A stretch of 64,000 nt of DNA. Origin: Bacteroidaceae bacterium (GTDB taxonomy: Bacteria > Bacteroidota > Bacteroidia > Bacteroidales > Bacteroidaceae). Below the pieces are notes generated by a model. It did not search any database. It was not told where the DNA came from and saw only the letters and a list, made by a program, of their open reading frames with translations. Of this stretch, positions 36,023-43,679 are shown piece by piece. A program made the translations under genes and the position numbers. The stretch lies in assembly GCA_017546785.1 (NCBI GenBank), contig JAFYRW010000030.1, positions 1-64,000 on the forward strand. Direction: 5' to 3'. The first letter of the stretch is position 1, and every line of letters starts with the position of its first letter.

Positions 36023-36838
36023 TTATGCTCTGTTTACAATCTCACGGAAAATTGTTGTCATACGGGGCTGTGCCTCGTCGGCTGCCTTCTGAACCTCTTC
36101 GTGGCTAACCTCTACAACCACTCCCTCCAATCCAAGGTCGGTGATTACAGAAATTCCGAATACTCTTATTCCGCAGTGACGTGCAACGATTACCTCGGGA
36201 ACGGTAGACATACCGACAGCGTCGCCACCCATACGGCGGAACATCACATACTCAGCGGGAGTCTCAAAAGTGGGGCCCTGTGTACCAAGATAAACACCCT
36301 CGACAACGCGTATTCCTTTCTCGGCTGCAATCTCCTTTGCCATTGCGATAAGCTCGGGCGAATAGGTCTTGCTCATATCGGGGAAGCGGTCGCCGTAAGG
36401 AATATTCTTGCCGCGCAAAGGATGCTCGGGGAATGTGTTTATGTGGTCGGTGATAATCATAAGGTCGCCGATAAGAAAATCGGGGTTCATACCACCGGCT
36501 GCATTCGATACAAAGAGAGTCTTTATACCTAATTCACGCATTACGCGTACGGGGAATGTTACCTCTTTCATTGAGTAGCCCTCGTAGTAGTGGAAGCGGC
36601 CCTGCATTGCCATAATCTCCTTGTCGCCCAATTTACCGAAGATGAGCTTGCCAGAATGGCCCTCTACTGTCGATAGGGGAAAGTTGGGAATATCCTCGTA
36701 TTGAATCTCGTATTTGTCGGTAATTTCGTTTACAAGGCTACCCAATCCTGTACCAAGAATAATGGCTGTCTCGGGGTGTGTGGTCATTTTAGCCTTGAGA
36801 AATTCGGCTGTCTCTTGAATTTTCTGTAACATAATCAA
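36023..36838 (-). CDS. punA: Purine nucleoside phosphorylase (trimeric type)
   Basis: 271 residues (start MIM at 36838 or the ATG at 36832). It splits inosine and guanosine with phosphate. Conserved features of the trimeric PNP class are AIILGTGLGSLVNEITDKY (phosphate loop), STVEGHSGKLIFGKL, MQGRFHYYEGYS, VSNAAGGMNPDF (purine pocket), GTQGPTFETPAEY and GGDAVGMSTVPEVIVARHCG. The start lies inside the 3' end of lpxK, overlapping it by 44-50 bases, which is longer than the usual 4-base overlaps and suggests tight coupling. Confidence 0.94.
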   Translation of the reverse strand: MIMLQKIQETAEFLKAKMTTHPETAIILGTGLGSLVNEITDKYEIQYEDIPNFPLSTVEGHSGKLIFGKLGDKEIMAMQGRFHYYEGYSMKEVTFPVRVMRELGIKTLFVSNAAGGMNPDFLIGDLMIITDHINTFPEHPLRGKNIPYGDRFPDMSKTYSPELIAMAKEIAAEKGIRVVEGVYLGTQGPTFETPAEYVMFRRMGGDAVGMSTVPEVIVARHCGIRVFGISVITDLGLEGVVVEVSHEEVQKAADEAQPRMTTIFREIVNRA

Positions 36839-37913
36839 AAATTATTTGGTTAAACATATTTTTTTCGTTGTTCAGGAACTCAATCTCTATGGGTAGAGCA
36901 TATGTGTACGCTGCAATATCTTCGGGAAGGTCGTTGCGCGATACCAATCGTGTGGCGTCCTTCTCCGTTGTTATGATAATACGCTTGAGACTCTCCATTT
37001 GTTTGAATCTCCTTGCTATATTTTCGAGCTCTCCCTGTGTGAAATTATGGTGGTCCGAAAATTGCATAAGCATTACGCTGGCCGCCTCTCTGGCGAGCCT
37101 CTCCTTTAACGGTTGAGGCTTTGCAATGCCGGTGAGTAACAATATGTTATGCTCTTTGTCTATTTGAGGCAAAGGCTGGCATCTGTCGGGGAAGATGGGG
37201 TAGGGTACACCATACTTTACTGTCGAGAAAAATATCGGTGTCCCGGCTTTTGCACCTATCCGTTTCTTGAACTCCTCCTGCTTGTTGCGAGGCATATCCG
37301 CGCTGCATTTTGTAACGATTATGATGTCGGCGCGCTCTGTGCCCTTTGCACTCTCGCGCAGTCGTCCGAATGGCATCAGCGAGTCGTTCCACAATGGGCG
37401 GTTGCTGTCGATGAGCAGAATGTTGAGCCCCGCGCTAACGTGTCTGTGTTGGTAGGCGTCGTCGAGCAGAATTACGCTAGGTGGCTCTTTGTCGCCAATA
37501 AGCCTCTCAATGCCGTCGGCTCTCTTCTCGTTTACGGCAACAGTAATGTCGGGGAACTTGTTCTTTATCTGGAACGGCTCGTCGCCAATCATCTGCATTG
37601 TGCTGTCGGTCGATGCCTTTATGAATCCTTTGCTTCTGCGCCCGTATCCTCGGCTGAGTACGGCGACGCTGTGGGACCCTTTCAATAAATTGACAAGATA
37701 TTCTGTATGAGGAGTCTTTCCTGTTCCGCCAACAGTGATATTCCCTATGCATATAGTGGGGACACTGAACCTATGGCTCTTGAGCCATCCTCTGTCGAAA
37801 GCTCTGTTTCTGGCAGCAGTAATCCAATAAAAAGGATTTATTGCATCGCACAATGTTGATATTATCCTGTGTCCCATAATTCCTCGCATATATGCTACTG
37901 CAAAAGTAGCCAT
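36789..37913 (-). CDS. lpxK: Tetraacyldisaccharide 4'-kinase (lipid A synthesis)
   Basis: 374 residues. LpxK adds the 4'-phosphate to the lipid A disaccharide at the inner membrane. IGNITVGGTGKTPHTEYLVN near residue 55 is the Walker A motif after the membrane-associated N terminus. VAVLSRGYGRRSKGF, VILLDDAYQHRHV (the catalytic DD-x-x-QHR-like stretch) and FSDHHNFTQGEL complete the family pattern. Starts at the ATGs 37889 or 37877 are also possible and would fit family length equally well. First gene of the lpxK-punA-thiL-Imm17-like operon, divergent from tRNA-Ser. Confidence 0.94.
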   Translation of the reverse strand: MATFAVAYMRGIMGHRIISTLCDAINPFYWITAARNRAFDRGWLKSHRFSVPTICIGNITVGGTGKTPHTEYLVNLLKGSHSVAVLSRGYGRRSKGFIKASTDSTMQMIGDEPFQIKNKFPDITVAVNEKRADGIERLIGDKEPPSVILLDDAYQHRHVSAGLNILLIDSNRPLWNDSLMPFGRLRESAKGTERADIIIVTKCSADMPRNKQEEFKKRIGAKAGTPIFFSTVKYGVPYPIFPDRCQPLPQIDKEHNILLLTGIAKPQPLKERLAREAASVMLMQFSDHHNFTQGELENIARRFKQMESLKRIIITTEKDATRLVSRNDLPEDIAAYTYALPIEIEFLNNEKNMFNQIIFDYVTENSRDSRISQG

Positions 37914-38121
37914 TTTATTCTAACATTCAATGTTAAGCCCGCTTAATTTTCTATATGATATTCCCTTGTATAAAAAGAAACTGCATTTTTTAACATTTCG
38001 AGCGTACCTTTTTTGCTAAATATTTCATTTGTTTGAAAAAAAAAGTTACTTTTGCCCGAAATTGGAGTGCGGATTGCAAATTTTTTGTAACTTGCACCCG
38101 TTTTATAGGAAGTTGTCTCAA

Positions 38122-38209
38122 GGAAAGGTGCTCGAGTGGCTGAAGAGGCACGCCTGGAAAGCGTGTATACGTCAAAAACGTATCGGGGGTTCGAATCCCC
38201 CTCTTTCCG
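38122..38209 (+). tRNA. tRNA-Ser (anticodon GGA)
   Basis: An 88-base class II tRNA. The acceptor GGAAAGG pairs with TCTTTCC (discriminator G at 38209), the D stem is CTC/GAG, and the anticodon stem CACGC/GCGTG encloses CTGGAAA. A long variable arm (ATACG/CGTAT) precedes T stem GGGGG/CCCCC with TTCGAAT. The anticodon GGA and the long variable arm both indicate Ser. Confidence 0.97.
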
Positions 38210-38266
38210 CAGTATTTTTTGTGAACTAATTAACTTTAAAATAATCATTTCTAAAAATTACACACA

Positions 38267-39097
38267 ATGAAAAAGTTTTTTGCAATTGTTGCAATTATGG
38301 GTATGTTCACTTTTGGTGCAACCCAGTCAGTTATTGCTCAGGACGCTCCTGCTGCCGACGTGCAGACAGAGCAGGTAGTTGATTCAACCGCAACTGAGGA
38401 AGTTGCAGAACCCGCCGCAGAACCCGCTGAGGCTGCTCCCGTAGTTGAGGAGGCTGAGGCTCAAGGCTTCCACAAGGCATTGAAGACTAAGTTTATCGAG
38501 GGTGATGCTTCGTTTATGTCATTGGTTGCTATTGCAATGGTTATCGGCTTGGCATTCTGTATCGAGCGTATCATCTACCTTAGCCTTGCTCAGGTAAACA
38601 CAAAGAAACTTATGGCTGCTGTTGCTGCTGCTCTCGACGCTAAGGATGTTGAGAAAGCTAAGGAAATCTGCCGTAACACTGCGGGTCCCGTTGCTTCTAT
38701 TTGCTATCAGGGTCTTCTCCGTATCAACGAGGGTCTCGATGTAGTTGAGCGTTCAGTTGTTTCTTACGGTAGCGTTAAGGCCGGTGAGTTGGAGAAAGGT
38801 TGCTCTTGGATTACTCTTTTCATTGCGATGGCTCCTTCACTCGGATTCTTGGGTACTGTGATTGGTATGATTATGGCGTTCGACCAGATTCAGGCAGCTG
38901 GTGATATCTCTCCGACAGTCGTTGCTGGTGGTATGAAGGTCGCTCTTATCACAACCGTTTACGGTATTGTCGTAGCTCTTGCTCTTCAGATTTTCTACAA
39001 CTTTATCCTCGGTAAGATTGAGTCTATCACTGCTGATATGGAGGACTCTTCAATCGTTCTTCTCGACCTTCTTACAAAGTATAACCTTAAGAAATAA
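38267..39097 (+). CDS. exbB: ExbB/TolQ/MotA-type proton channel protein with signal peptide and Ala/Pro/Glu-rich extension
   Basis: 276 residues. Unlike Escherichia coli ExbB it starts with a cleavable-looking signal peptide (MGMFTFGATQSVIAQ) and a low-complexity acidic linker rich in A, E, V and P to about residue 65. Three membrane helices follow: SLVAIAMVIGLAFCIERIIY, then WITLFIAMAPSLGFLGTVIG with MIMAFDQIQAAGDISPTVVA (the ExbB signature), then VALITTVYGIVVALALQIFY. ExbB pentamers with ExbD use the proton gradient to energise TonB-dependent outer-membrane transport or related envelope machines. First gene of a four-gene operon starting after tRNA-Ser. Confidence 0.92.
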   Translation: MKKFFAIVAIMGMFTFGATQSVIAQDAPAADVQTEQVVDSTATEEVAEPAAEPAEAAPVVEEAEAQGFHKALKTKFIEGDASFMSLVAIAMVIGLAFCIERIIYLSLAQVNTKKLMAAVAAALDAKDVEKAKEICRNTAGPVASICYQGLLRINEGLDVVERSVVSYGSVKAGELEKGCSWITLFIAMAPSLGFLGTVIGMIMAFDQIQAAGDISPTVVAGGMKVALITTVYGIVVALALQIFYNFILGKIESITADMEDSSIVLLDLLTKYNLKK

Positions 39098-39126
39098 TTT
39101 TTAACAGCTTAATACTTAAAATAATT

Positions 39127-39615
39127 ATGAAAGCTGCTATTGCTGAAAAAATATCAACCTACGTATTCGCCGCACTGTTAGTCCTGTCGGTTGTCGTATT
39201 CGGACTTTTCTTTGGTGTTGGTTTTGATAATATGTCTCAGGTTGCTGCAGGTATGGTCACCGATCCCCAATTCACAGACCTCTTGTTGTATTGGATGTAC
39301 GGTCTGCTTGCTGTCAGCGTAATCTGTGTCTTAATCTTCGGATTTGCACAGTTTATCGCTAAGATGAAAGAGAGCCCCGTTGCCGCATTGAAGAGCCTCT
39401 CAGGCGTGCTTTTGCTTGTTGTCCTCTTCGGTGGTGCCTATTTAGTTGCTTCTGATGATACACTCGTTGTTTCAGGAAAAGCATTTGACGATAAGAATAT
39501 CTTGATATTGACAGATGTTTGCATATATGTTCAATATGCATTGTTGCTCGTAACTGTTATCTGTACTGTTGCAAGCGTGTCTGGCATATTCAAGGCATCT
39601 AACAAAATTAAATAA
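39127..39615 (+). CDS. Four-helix membrane protein between ExbB and ExbD
   Basis: 162 residues with four predicted transmembrane segments: STYVFAALLVLSVVVFGLFF, YWMYGLLAVSVICVLIFGFA, LSGVLLLVVLFGGAYLVA and YVQYALLLVTVICTVASVSG. I do not recognise an enzyme or transporter motif. It lies between exbB (29-base gap) and exbD (15-base gap), so it is probably co-expressed with the motor. From memory, Bacteroidales have a comparable unnamed protein at this position. A role as an accessory subunit is a reasonable inference but unproven. Confidence 0.8.
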   Translation: MKAAIAEKISTYVFAALLVLSVVVFGLFFGVGFDNMSQVAAGMVTDPQFTDLLLYWMYGLLAVSVICVLIFGFAQFIAKMKESPVAALKSLSGVLLLVVLFGGAYLVASDDTLVVSGKAFDDKNILILTDVCIYVQYALLLVTVICTVASVSGIFKASNKIK

Positions 39616-39630
39616 AGAGAAAGAAATAAA

Positions 39631-40236
39631 ATGGCAAAAGGAAAAAGAAAAGTTCCGGGATTGAATGGAAGTTCAATGGCTGATATTTCATTCATTATGC
39701 TCATCTTCTTCCTTGTGACAACCTCTATGGATACAGACCGTGGTTTGCACGTGCGTCTACCGAATCCCCCCGAGGAGCAAGAACTTCAGGATCCTCCAAA
39801 GATTCGTAAACGTAACAGTCTCATTGTAAACGTGAATATGAATAACCAGATTCTCGTTACACAGGGTGAGAAACAGGCTGTTGAGGTTGAAATATCAGAG
39901 TTGCGTACAATTGCTAAAGAATTTATCGCAAACCCTGAAGATAAGGTGGATTACCCCGAGAAACATGCAGTAGAATTGCCAGCACCTTTCGGCGTTCAGA
40001 TGGTTACAGACAAACACGTAATCTCTTTGCAGACCGACCGTGCGACAAACTACGACACATATTTCCAGGTTGAGAATGAGCTTTATGGTGCATATAACGA
40101 ATTACGTGATGAGCTTGCTCGCAAGACATTCGGACGTCCCTTCGTTCAGTGTACAGAAGACCAACAAATGGCTTGTCGTCAGTATTACAAGTGTATGATT
40201 TCAGAGGCTGAGCCAAGAACCTATAACCAACATTAA
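39631..40236 (+). CDS. exbD: ExbD/TolR-type biopolymer transport protein, first copy
   Basis: 201 residues. The cytoplasmic basic start (MAKGKRKVPGLNGSSM) leads into the single helix DISFIMLIFFLVTTSM, with the essential proton-relay Asp at residue 18. The periplasmic domain is longer than usual, with an extra middle section (YPEKHAVELPAPFGV) and a C-terminal part containing three cysteines (VQCTEDQQMACRQYYKCM), unusual for ExbD. It ends 2 bases before the second ExbD gene. Two ExbD genes with one ExbB gene suggest a mixed ExbD dimer in the motor (inference). Confidence 0.92.
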   Translation: MAKGKRKVPGLNGSSMADISFIMLIFFLVTTSMDTDRGLHVRLPNPPEEQELQDPPKIRKRNSLIVNVNMNNQILVTQGEKQAVEVEISELRTIAKEFIANPEDKVDYPEKHAVELPAPFGVQMVTDKHVISLQTDRATNYDTYFQVENELYGAYNELRDELARKTFGRPFVQCTEDQQMACRQYYKCMISEAEPRTYNQH

Positions 40237-40238
40237 TT

Positions 40239-40700
40239 ATGAGTAAGTTTCAGAATAAAGGTAAGGCAGAAATGCCTGAGTTGAATACCTCGTCGTTGCC
40301 CGACTTGATCTTCTCTATCCTCTTCTTCTTTATGATTGTAACATCAATGCGTGAGGTTGAGTTGAAGGTGGAGTTTAAGACTCCTGCGGGAACCGAATTG
40401 GAAAAACTTGAGCGTAAGTCGTTGGTTTCTAATATTTACATTGGTAAGCCTACACGCGAGTATCGTGTTAAACTCGGTCCTCAGAGCCGTATTCAGCTTA
40501 ATGATAAGTTCGCTGAGGTTGCTAACATCCGCGAGTATGTACAAGACGAACGTGAGAGTTTGGCAGAGCGCGATAAGCCCTATATGAAGATTTCTATCAA
40601 GGGTGACAAGGATACTCATATGGGTATCATCACCGACGTTAAGATGGAGCTTCGTAAGGCGTGGGCCTTATCGGTAGTATATTCAGCTACACAACGCTAA
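40239..40700 (+). CDS. exbD2: ExbD/TolR-type biopolymer transport protein, second copy
   Basis: 153 residues, nearer standard ExbD length. The helix MPELNTSSLPDLIFSILFFF places the conserved Asp in SSLPDLIFS. A periplasmic domain follows (SNIYIGKPTREYRVKLGPQS; VQDERESLAERDKPYMKISI) ending in the typical MGIITDVKMELRKAWALSVV segment. Its difference from the upstream copy in length and cysteine content argues against simple redundancy. Last gene of the operon, closed by a strong terminator shared with folA. Confidence 0.92.
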   Translation: MSKFQNKGKAEMPELNTSSLPDLIFSILFFFMIVTSMREVELKVEFKTPAGTELEKLERKSLVSNIYIGKPTREYRVKLGPQSRIQLNDKFAEVANIREYVQDERESLAERDKPYMKISIKGDKDTHMGIITDVKMELRKAWALSVVYSATQR

Positions 40701-40718
40701 TATAACTAACAATAGATA

Positions 40719-40754
40719 AAAAAAATCGGCAGAGTAACCTCTGCCGATTTTTTT
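40719..40754. terminator. Bidirectional intrinsic terminator between exbD2 and folA
   Basis: 16-bp stem AAAAAAATCGGCAGAG pairing with CTCTGCCGATTTTTTT, loop TAAC. Confidence 0.88.
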
Positions 40755-40784
40755 GTATGTCTTTTTTTTAAAAAAACTGTTGTT

Positions 40785-41276
40785 TTACTTTCTTTTGTAT
40801 GTGGTGAAAGAGTAGCTGTAATGATGCTTCTCGTCGGTGGAGAAAGACTCTCTCTCGGCAACCCCCCACTCCTCTTCGTTAATGGCGGGGAAGAATGCGT
40901 CGGCCTCGGCAGGGGTGTCGTCAATCTCGGTGAGGTATAGTAGATCGGCAATAGGCATTGCGGCCTTGTAGAGTGTCTCGCCGCCTATTATGTATACAGT
41001 CTCTTCGTTGGCGCAGCTTTTCAGCGCCTCCTCGAGCGATGGGAAATGCTCGGCGTTGGGGAAGCTGCTCTCTTTGCGCGACAATACAATGTTGCGTCTG
41101 TTAGGCAATGCTCCTTTGGGTAGTGAACGGAATGTGTTGCTGCCCATAATTATTGTGTGCCCTGTTGTGAGAGCCTTAAAGCGCTTAAGGTCGTTAGGCA
41201 GCCAATAGATAAGCTTGTTCTTGAACCCGATAGCGTTGTTCTTTGCTATGGCTGCTATAAGTGCAATCTTATACAT
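40785..41276 (-). CDS. folA: Dihydrofolate reductase
   Basis: 163 residues, standard for bacterial DHFR. It regenerates tetrahydrofolate after thymidylate synthesis. The N-terminal strand IALIAAIAKNNAIGFKNKL is followed by WLPNDLKRFKALTTGHTIIM with the catalytic acid Asp in the LPNDL motif. GSNTFRSLPKGALPNRRNIV (NADPH binding) and YIIGGETLYKAAMPIADLLY complete the fold. It lies 7 bases after thyA on the same strand, the classic thyA-folA pair. It converges on exbD2 across the shared terminator. Confidence 0.96.
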   Translation of the reverse strand: MYKIALIAAIAKNNAIGFKNKLIYWLPNDLKRFKALTTGHTIIMGSNTFRSLPKGALPNRRNIVLSRKESSFPNAEHFPSLEEALKSCANEETVYIIGGETLYKAAMPIADLLYLTEIDDTPAEADAFFPAINEEEWGVAERESFSTDEKHHYSYSFTTYKRK

Positions 41277-41283
41277 ACTTTTT

Positions 41284-42078
41284 TTATACTGCTACAACAC
41301 CTTTAATGTGTGGATGCGCCTCGTAATTCTCGAGCGTAAAATCCTCGTATTTAAAGCTGAAGATATCTTTTACGTCTGGGTTTATTTTCATCTGTGGGAG
41401 CGCATAAGGCTCACGAGTCAATTGCAATTTTACCTGCTCAATGTGGTTCAGATAAATGTGTGCATCGCCCAATGTGTGGATAAAGTCTCCGGCCTTTAGT
41501 CCGGTAACCTGAGCCACCATCTGCAATAACAGCGCGTACGATGCAATGTTGAACGGTACCCCCAAGAAACAGTCGGCACTGCGCTGGTATAGCTGCAGAC
41601 TCAGACGGCCGTCGGCTACGTAGAATTGGAACATTGCGTGGCAAGGAGGCAGGTTCATATTCTTAATGTCGGCCACATTCCACGCATTGACAATTATTCG
41701 ACGCGAGTCGGGGTTGTTCTTTAGAGTCTCAATAACCTCCTTTATCTGGTCAATGTGTCCTCCCTCGTAGTCGGGCCACGAACGCCATTGATAGCCGTAT
41801 ACGTGTCCTAAGTCTCCATTCTCATCGGCCCATTCGTTCCATATTCTCACGCCGTTGTCCTGTAGATATTTTACATTGGTGTCGCCGTTGAGGAACCATA
41901 GAAGCTCGTGGATAATAGACTTTAGATGCAGTTTCTTTGTGGTGAGGCAAGGGAATCCCTCTTCGAGGTTGAAACGCATCTGGTGTCCGAATATGCTGAT
42001 GGTTCCTGTTCCTGTTCTGTCCTCTTTTCTTGTACCCTCTTGGAGTATTCTGTCGAGTAGGTTCAAATATTGTTTCAT
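41284..42078 (-). CDS. thyA: Thymidylate synthase (ThyA type)
   Basis: 264 residues, exactly the length of Escherichia coli ThyA. It methylates dUMP to dTMP with methylene-tetrahydrofolate. The folate loop [33 protein letters not shown], the catalytic cysteine in [12 protein letters not shown], and [20 protein letters not shown] with [17 protein letters not shown] all match. First gene of the thyA-folA operon, divergent from the rRNA methyltransferase gene. With tdk at 6.6-7.3 kb the window holds both routes to dTMP. Confidence 0.97.
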   Translation of the reverse strand: MKQYLNLLDRILQEGTRKEDRTGTGTISIFGHQMRFNLEEGFPCLTTKKLHLKSIIHELLWFLNGDTNVKYLQDNGVRIWNEWADENGDLGHVYGYQWRSWPDYEGGHIDQIKEVIETLKNNPDSRRIIVNAWNVADIKNMNLPPCHAMFQFYVADGRLSLQLYQRSADCFLGVPFNIASYALLLQMVAQVTGLKAGDFIHTLGDAHIYLNHIEQVKLQLTREPYALPQMKINPDVKDIFSFKYEDFTLENYEAHPHIKGVVAV

Positions 42079-42267
42079 CTCTTGAAATTTTCTGCGAATA
42101 TAGTTCTAATTCGCAACATTTGGAAATGAAATTTTGGAAATTATTTAAATGCCCCCTTTGTGTAGCTTTTTTACTTTAATTGGTGCTTTTATTGCCTATA
42201 ATACGCAAATTCGGAGGTTAATTGTAATAAATAATGTGAATATTCTTTTATCTGTGGTTTTTTTTAC

Positions 42268-42275
42268 TATTTTTG
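42268..42275 (+). promoter_or_regulatory. Putative promoter -7 box of the rRNA m5C methyltransferase gene
   Basis: TATTTTTG matches TAnnTTTG, 32 bases before the ATG. The upstream -33 region is T-rich without an exact TTTG at correct spacing. Confidence 0.35.
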
Positions 42276-42307
42276 CATAATAATACAAATAATAGGCGTA
42301 TAGGGGA

Positions 42308-43666
42308 ATGGAATTAAATGCGGAATTTGTTGCGCGCACAGAGTCGCTTTTTGGCGCTGAAAGATACTCCCGCTTTGAGGAGGCTTTAAGCGATGACCCT
42401 GTGGTCAGTGTCCGCTATAATCGCACAAAGTGTGCCGATGCTCCCGAGACTGCACAGCCGGTAGCGTGGGCCTCTGATGCTTATTATTTGAGCAACCGTC
42501 CGGTGTTTACCGCCGACCCTCTTTTTCACGCAGGCTGCTACTACGTTCAGGAGGCTTCCTCAATGTTTCTGGAACAGGTGGTGCGTCAGTATGTAAAGGA
42601 ACCGGTGCGTGCGTTGGACCTTTGTGCTGCTCCCGGAGGAAAGTCTACTCTTCTGCTGTCGTTGTTGCCCAAAGGCAGTATGCTGGTAGCCAATGAACCG
42701 ATGCCTCAGAGAGCGCAGGTTCTTGCTGAGAATGTGATAAAGTGGGGTAATCCCTCGGCTGTAGTTACAATGAACGAGCCGTCGGCCTTTGCTCCTTTTA
42801 AAGGGTTCTTTGATTTTATGCTCGTCGATGCACCCTGTTCGGGTGAGGGAATGTTCCGCAAGGACTCCTTTGCCGTTGAGCAGTGGACACCCTCTAATGT
42901 CCGCTCCTGTGCAAAGACACAGCGTGAAATATTGACCGATATTTGGGAGTCATTGTCTCCCGGAGGATTGCTTGTGTACAGCACCTGCACCTTTAACCGC
43001 GAGGAGGACGAGGATTGCGTGGCGTGGATTGTCGATGAACTTGGCGCCGAGGTCCTTCCTTTGGAGACACAGCCCGAATGGAATATTACCGGCGAACTTA
43101 CCGGATGCGGCTACCCTGTGTACCGCTTTATCCCCGGTTACACAAAGGGTGAAGGTTTTTTTCTTGCTCTTTTGCGCAAGACTGCAGAGACAGGCAATGC
43201 AAAGCTCAGGGTGCCCCGAATGCAGCCTTTGCAGGCAAAGGTTCGTTCAGAGGTTGAAAAGTGGTTGCAGTCGCCTGCCGACTATGAATATATATTGTGC
43301 GATGATCGGGTAACAGCCTTGCCGCGACAGCACGCCGAGGCAATGTGCGCGCTGATGTCAAAAATGAAAGTATTGCACGCGGCATTGCCGTTGGCAACAA
43401 TAAAGAATAACAAACTATTGCCGTTGCACGCTCTTGCTATGAGCACACAGCTTGCCGACGGCGCATTCTCGTCGGTGGAGCTTGAGCGCGAAGAGGCTTT
43501 GAGATATCTGCATCGCGAGACATTGAATTTGAGTGGGGCACCTATGGGTGTGCTTCTGCTTACATACAAAGGAAAGCCTTTGGGATTTGCCAAGAATGTG
43601 GGTAATAGAGCCAATAATCTCTATCCTGCCGAGTGGCGCATACGCAAGAATCCATTAGAATTATAA
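42308..43666 (+). CDS. RsmF-like rRNA (cytosine-C5-)-methyltransferase, NOL1/NOP2/Sun family
   Basis: 452 residues. SAM motif I is ALDLCAAPGGKSTLLLSLLP. Motif IV LVDAPCSGEGMFRKDSFAVE and motif VI LVYSTCTFNREEDEDCVAWI contain the two cysteines of the m5C mechanism. The C-terminal 130 residues (from about 320) form the extra RNA-binding domain seen in RsmF-like members, ending LYPAEWRIRKNPLEL. RsmF methylates C1407 of 16S rRNA; the exact target of this Bacteroidales branch is unverified. The DsbD-like gene begins directly after its stop. Confidence 0.9.
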   Translation: MELNAEFVARTESLFGAERYSRFEEALSDDPVVSVRYNRTKCADAPETAQPVAWASDAYYLSNRPVFTADPLFHAGCYYVQEASSMFLEQVVRQYVKEPVRALDLCAAPGGKSTLLLSLLPKGSMLVANEPMPQRAQVLAENVIKWGNPSAVVTMNEPSAFAPFKGFFDFMLVDAPCSGEGMFRKDSFAVEQWTPSNVRSCAKTQREILTDIWESLSPGGLLVYSTCTFNREEDEDCVAWIVDELGAEVLPLETQPEWNITGELTGCGYPVYRFIPGYTKGEGFFLALLRKTAETGNAKLRVPRMQPLQAKVRSEVEKWLQSPADYEYILCDDRVTALPRQHAEAMCALMSKMKVLHAALPLATIKNNKLLPLHALAMSTQLADGAFSSVELEREEALRYLHRETLNLSGAPMGVLLLTYKGKPLGFAKNVGNRANNLYPAEWRIRKNPLEL

Positions 43667-43679
43667 AATGCTTAGATAT

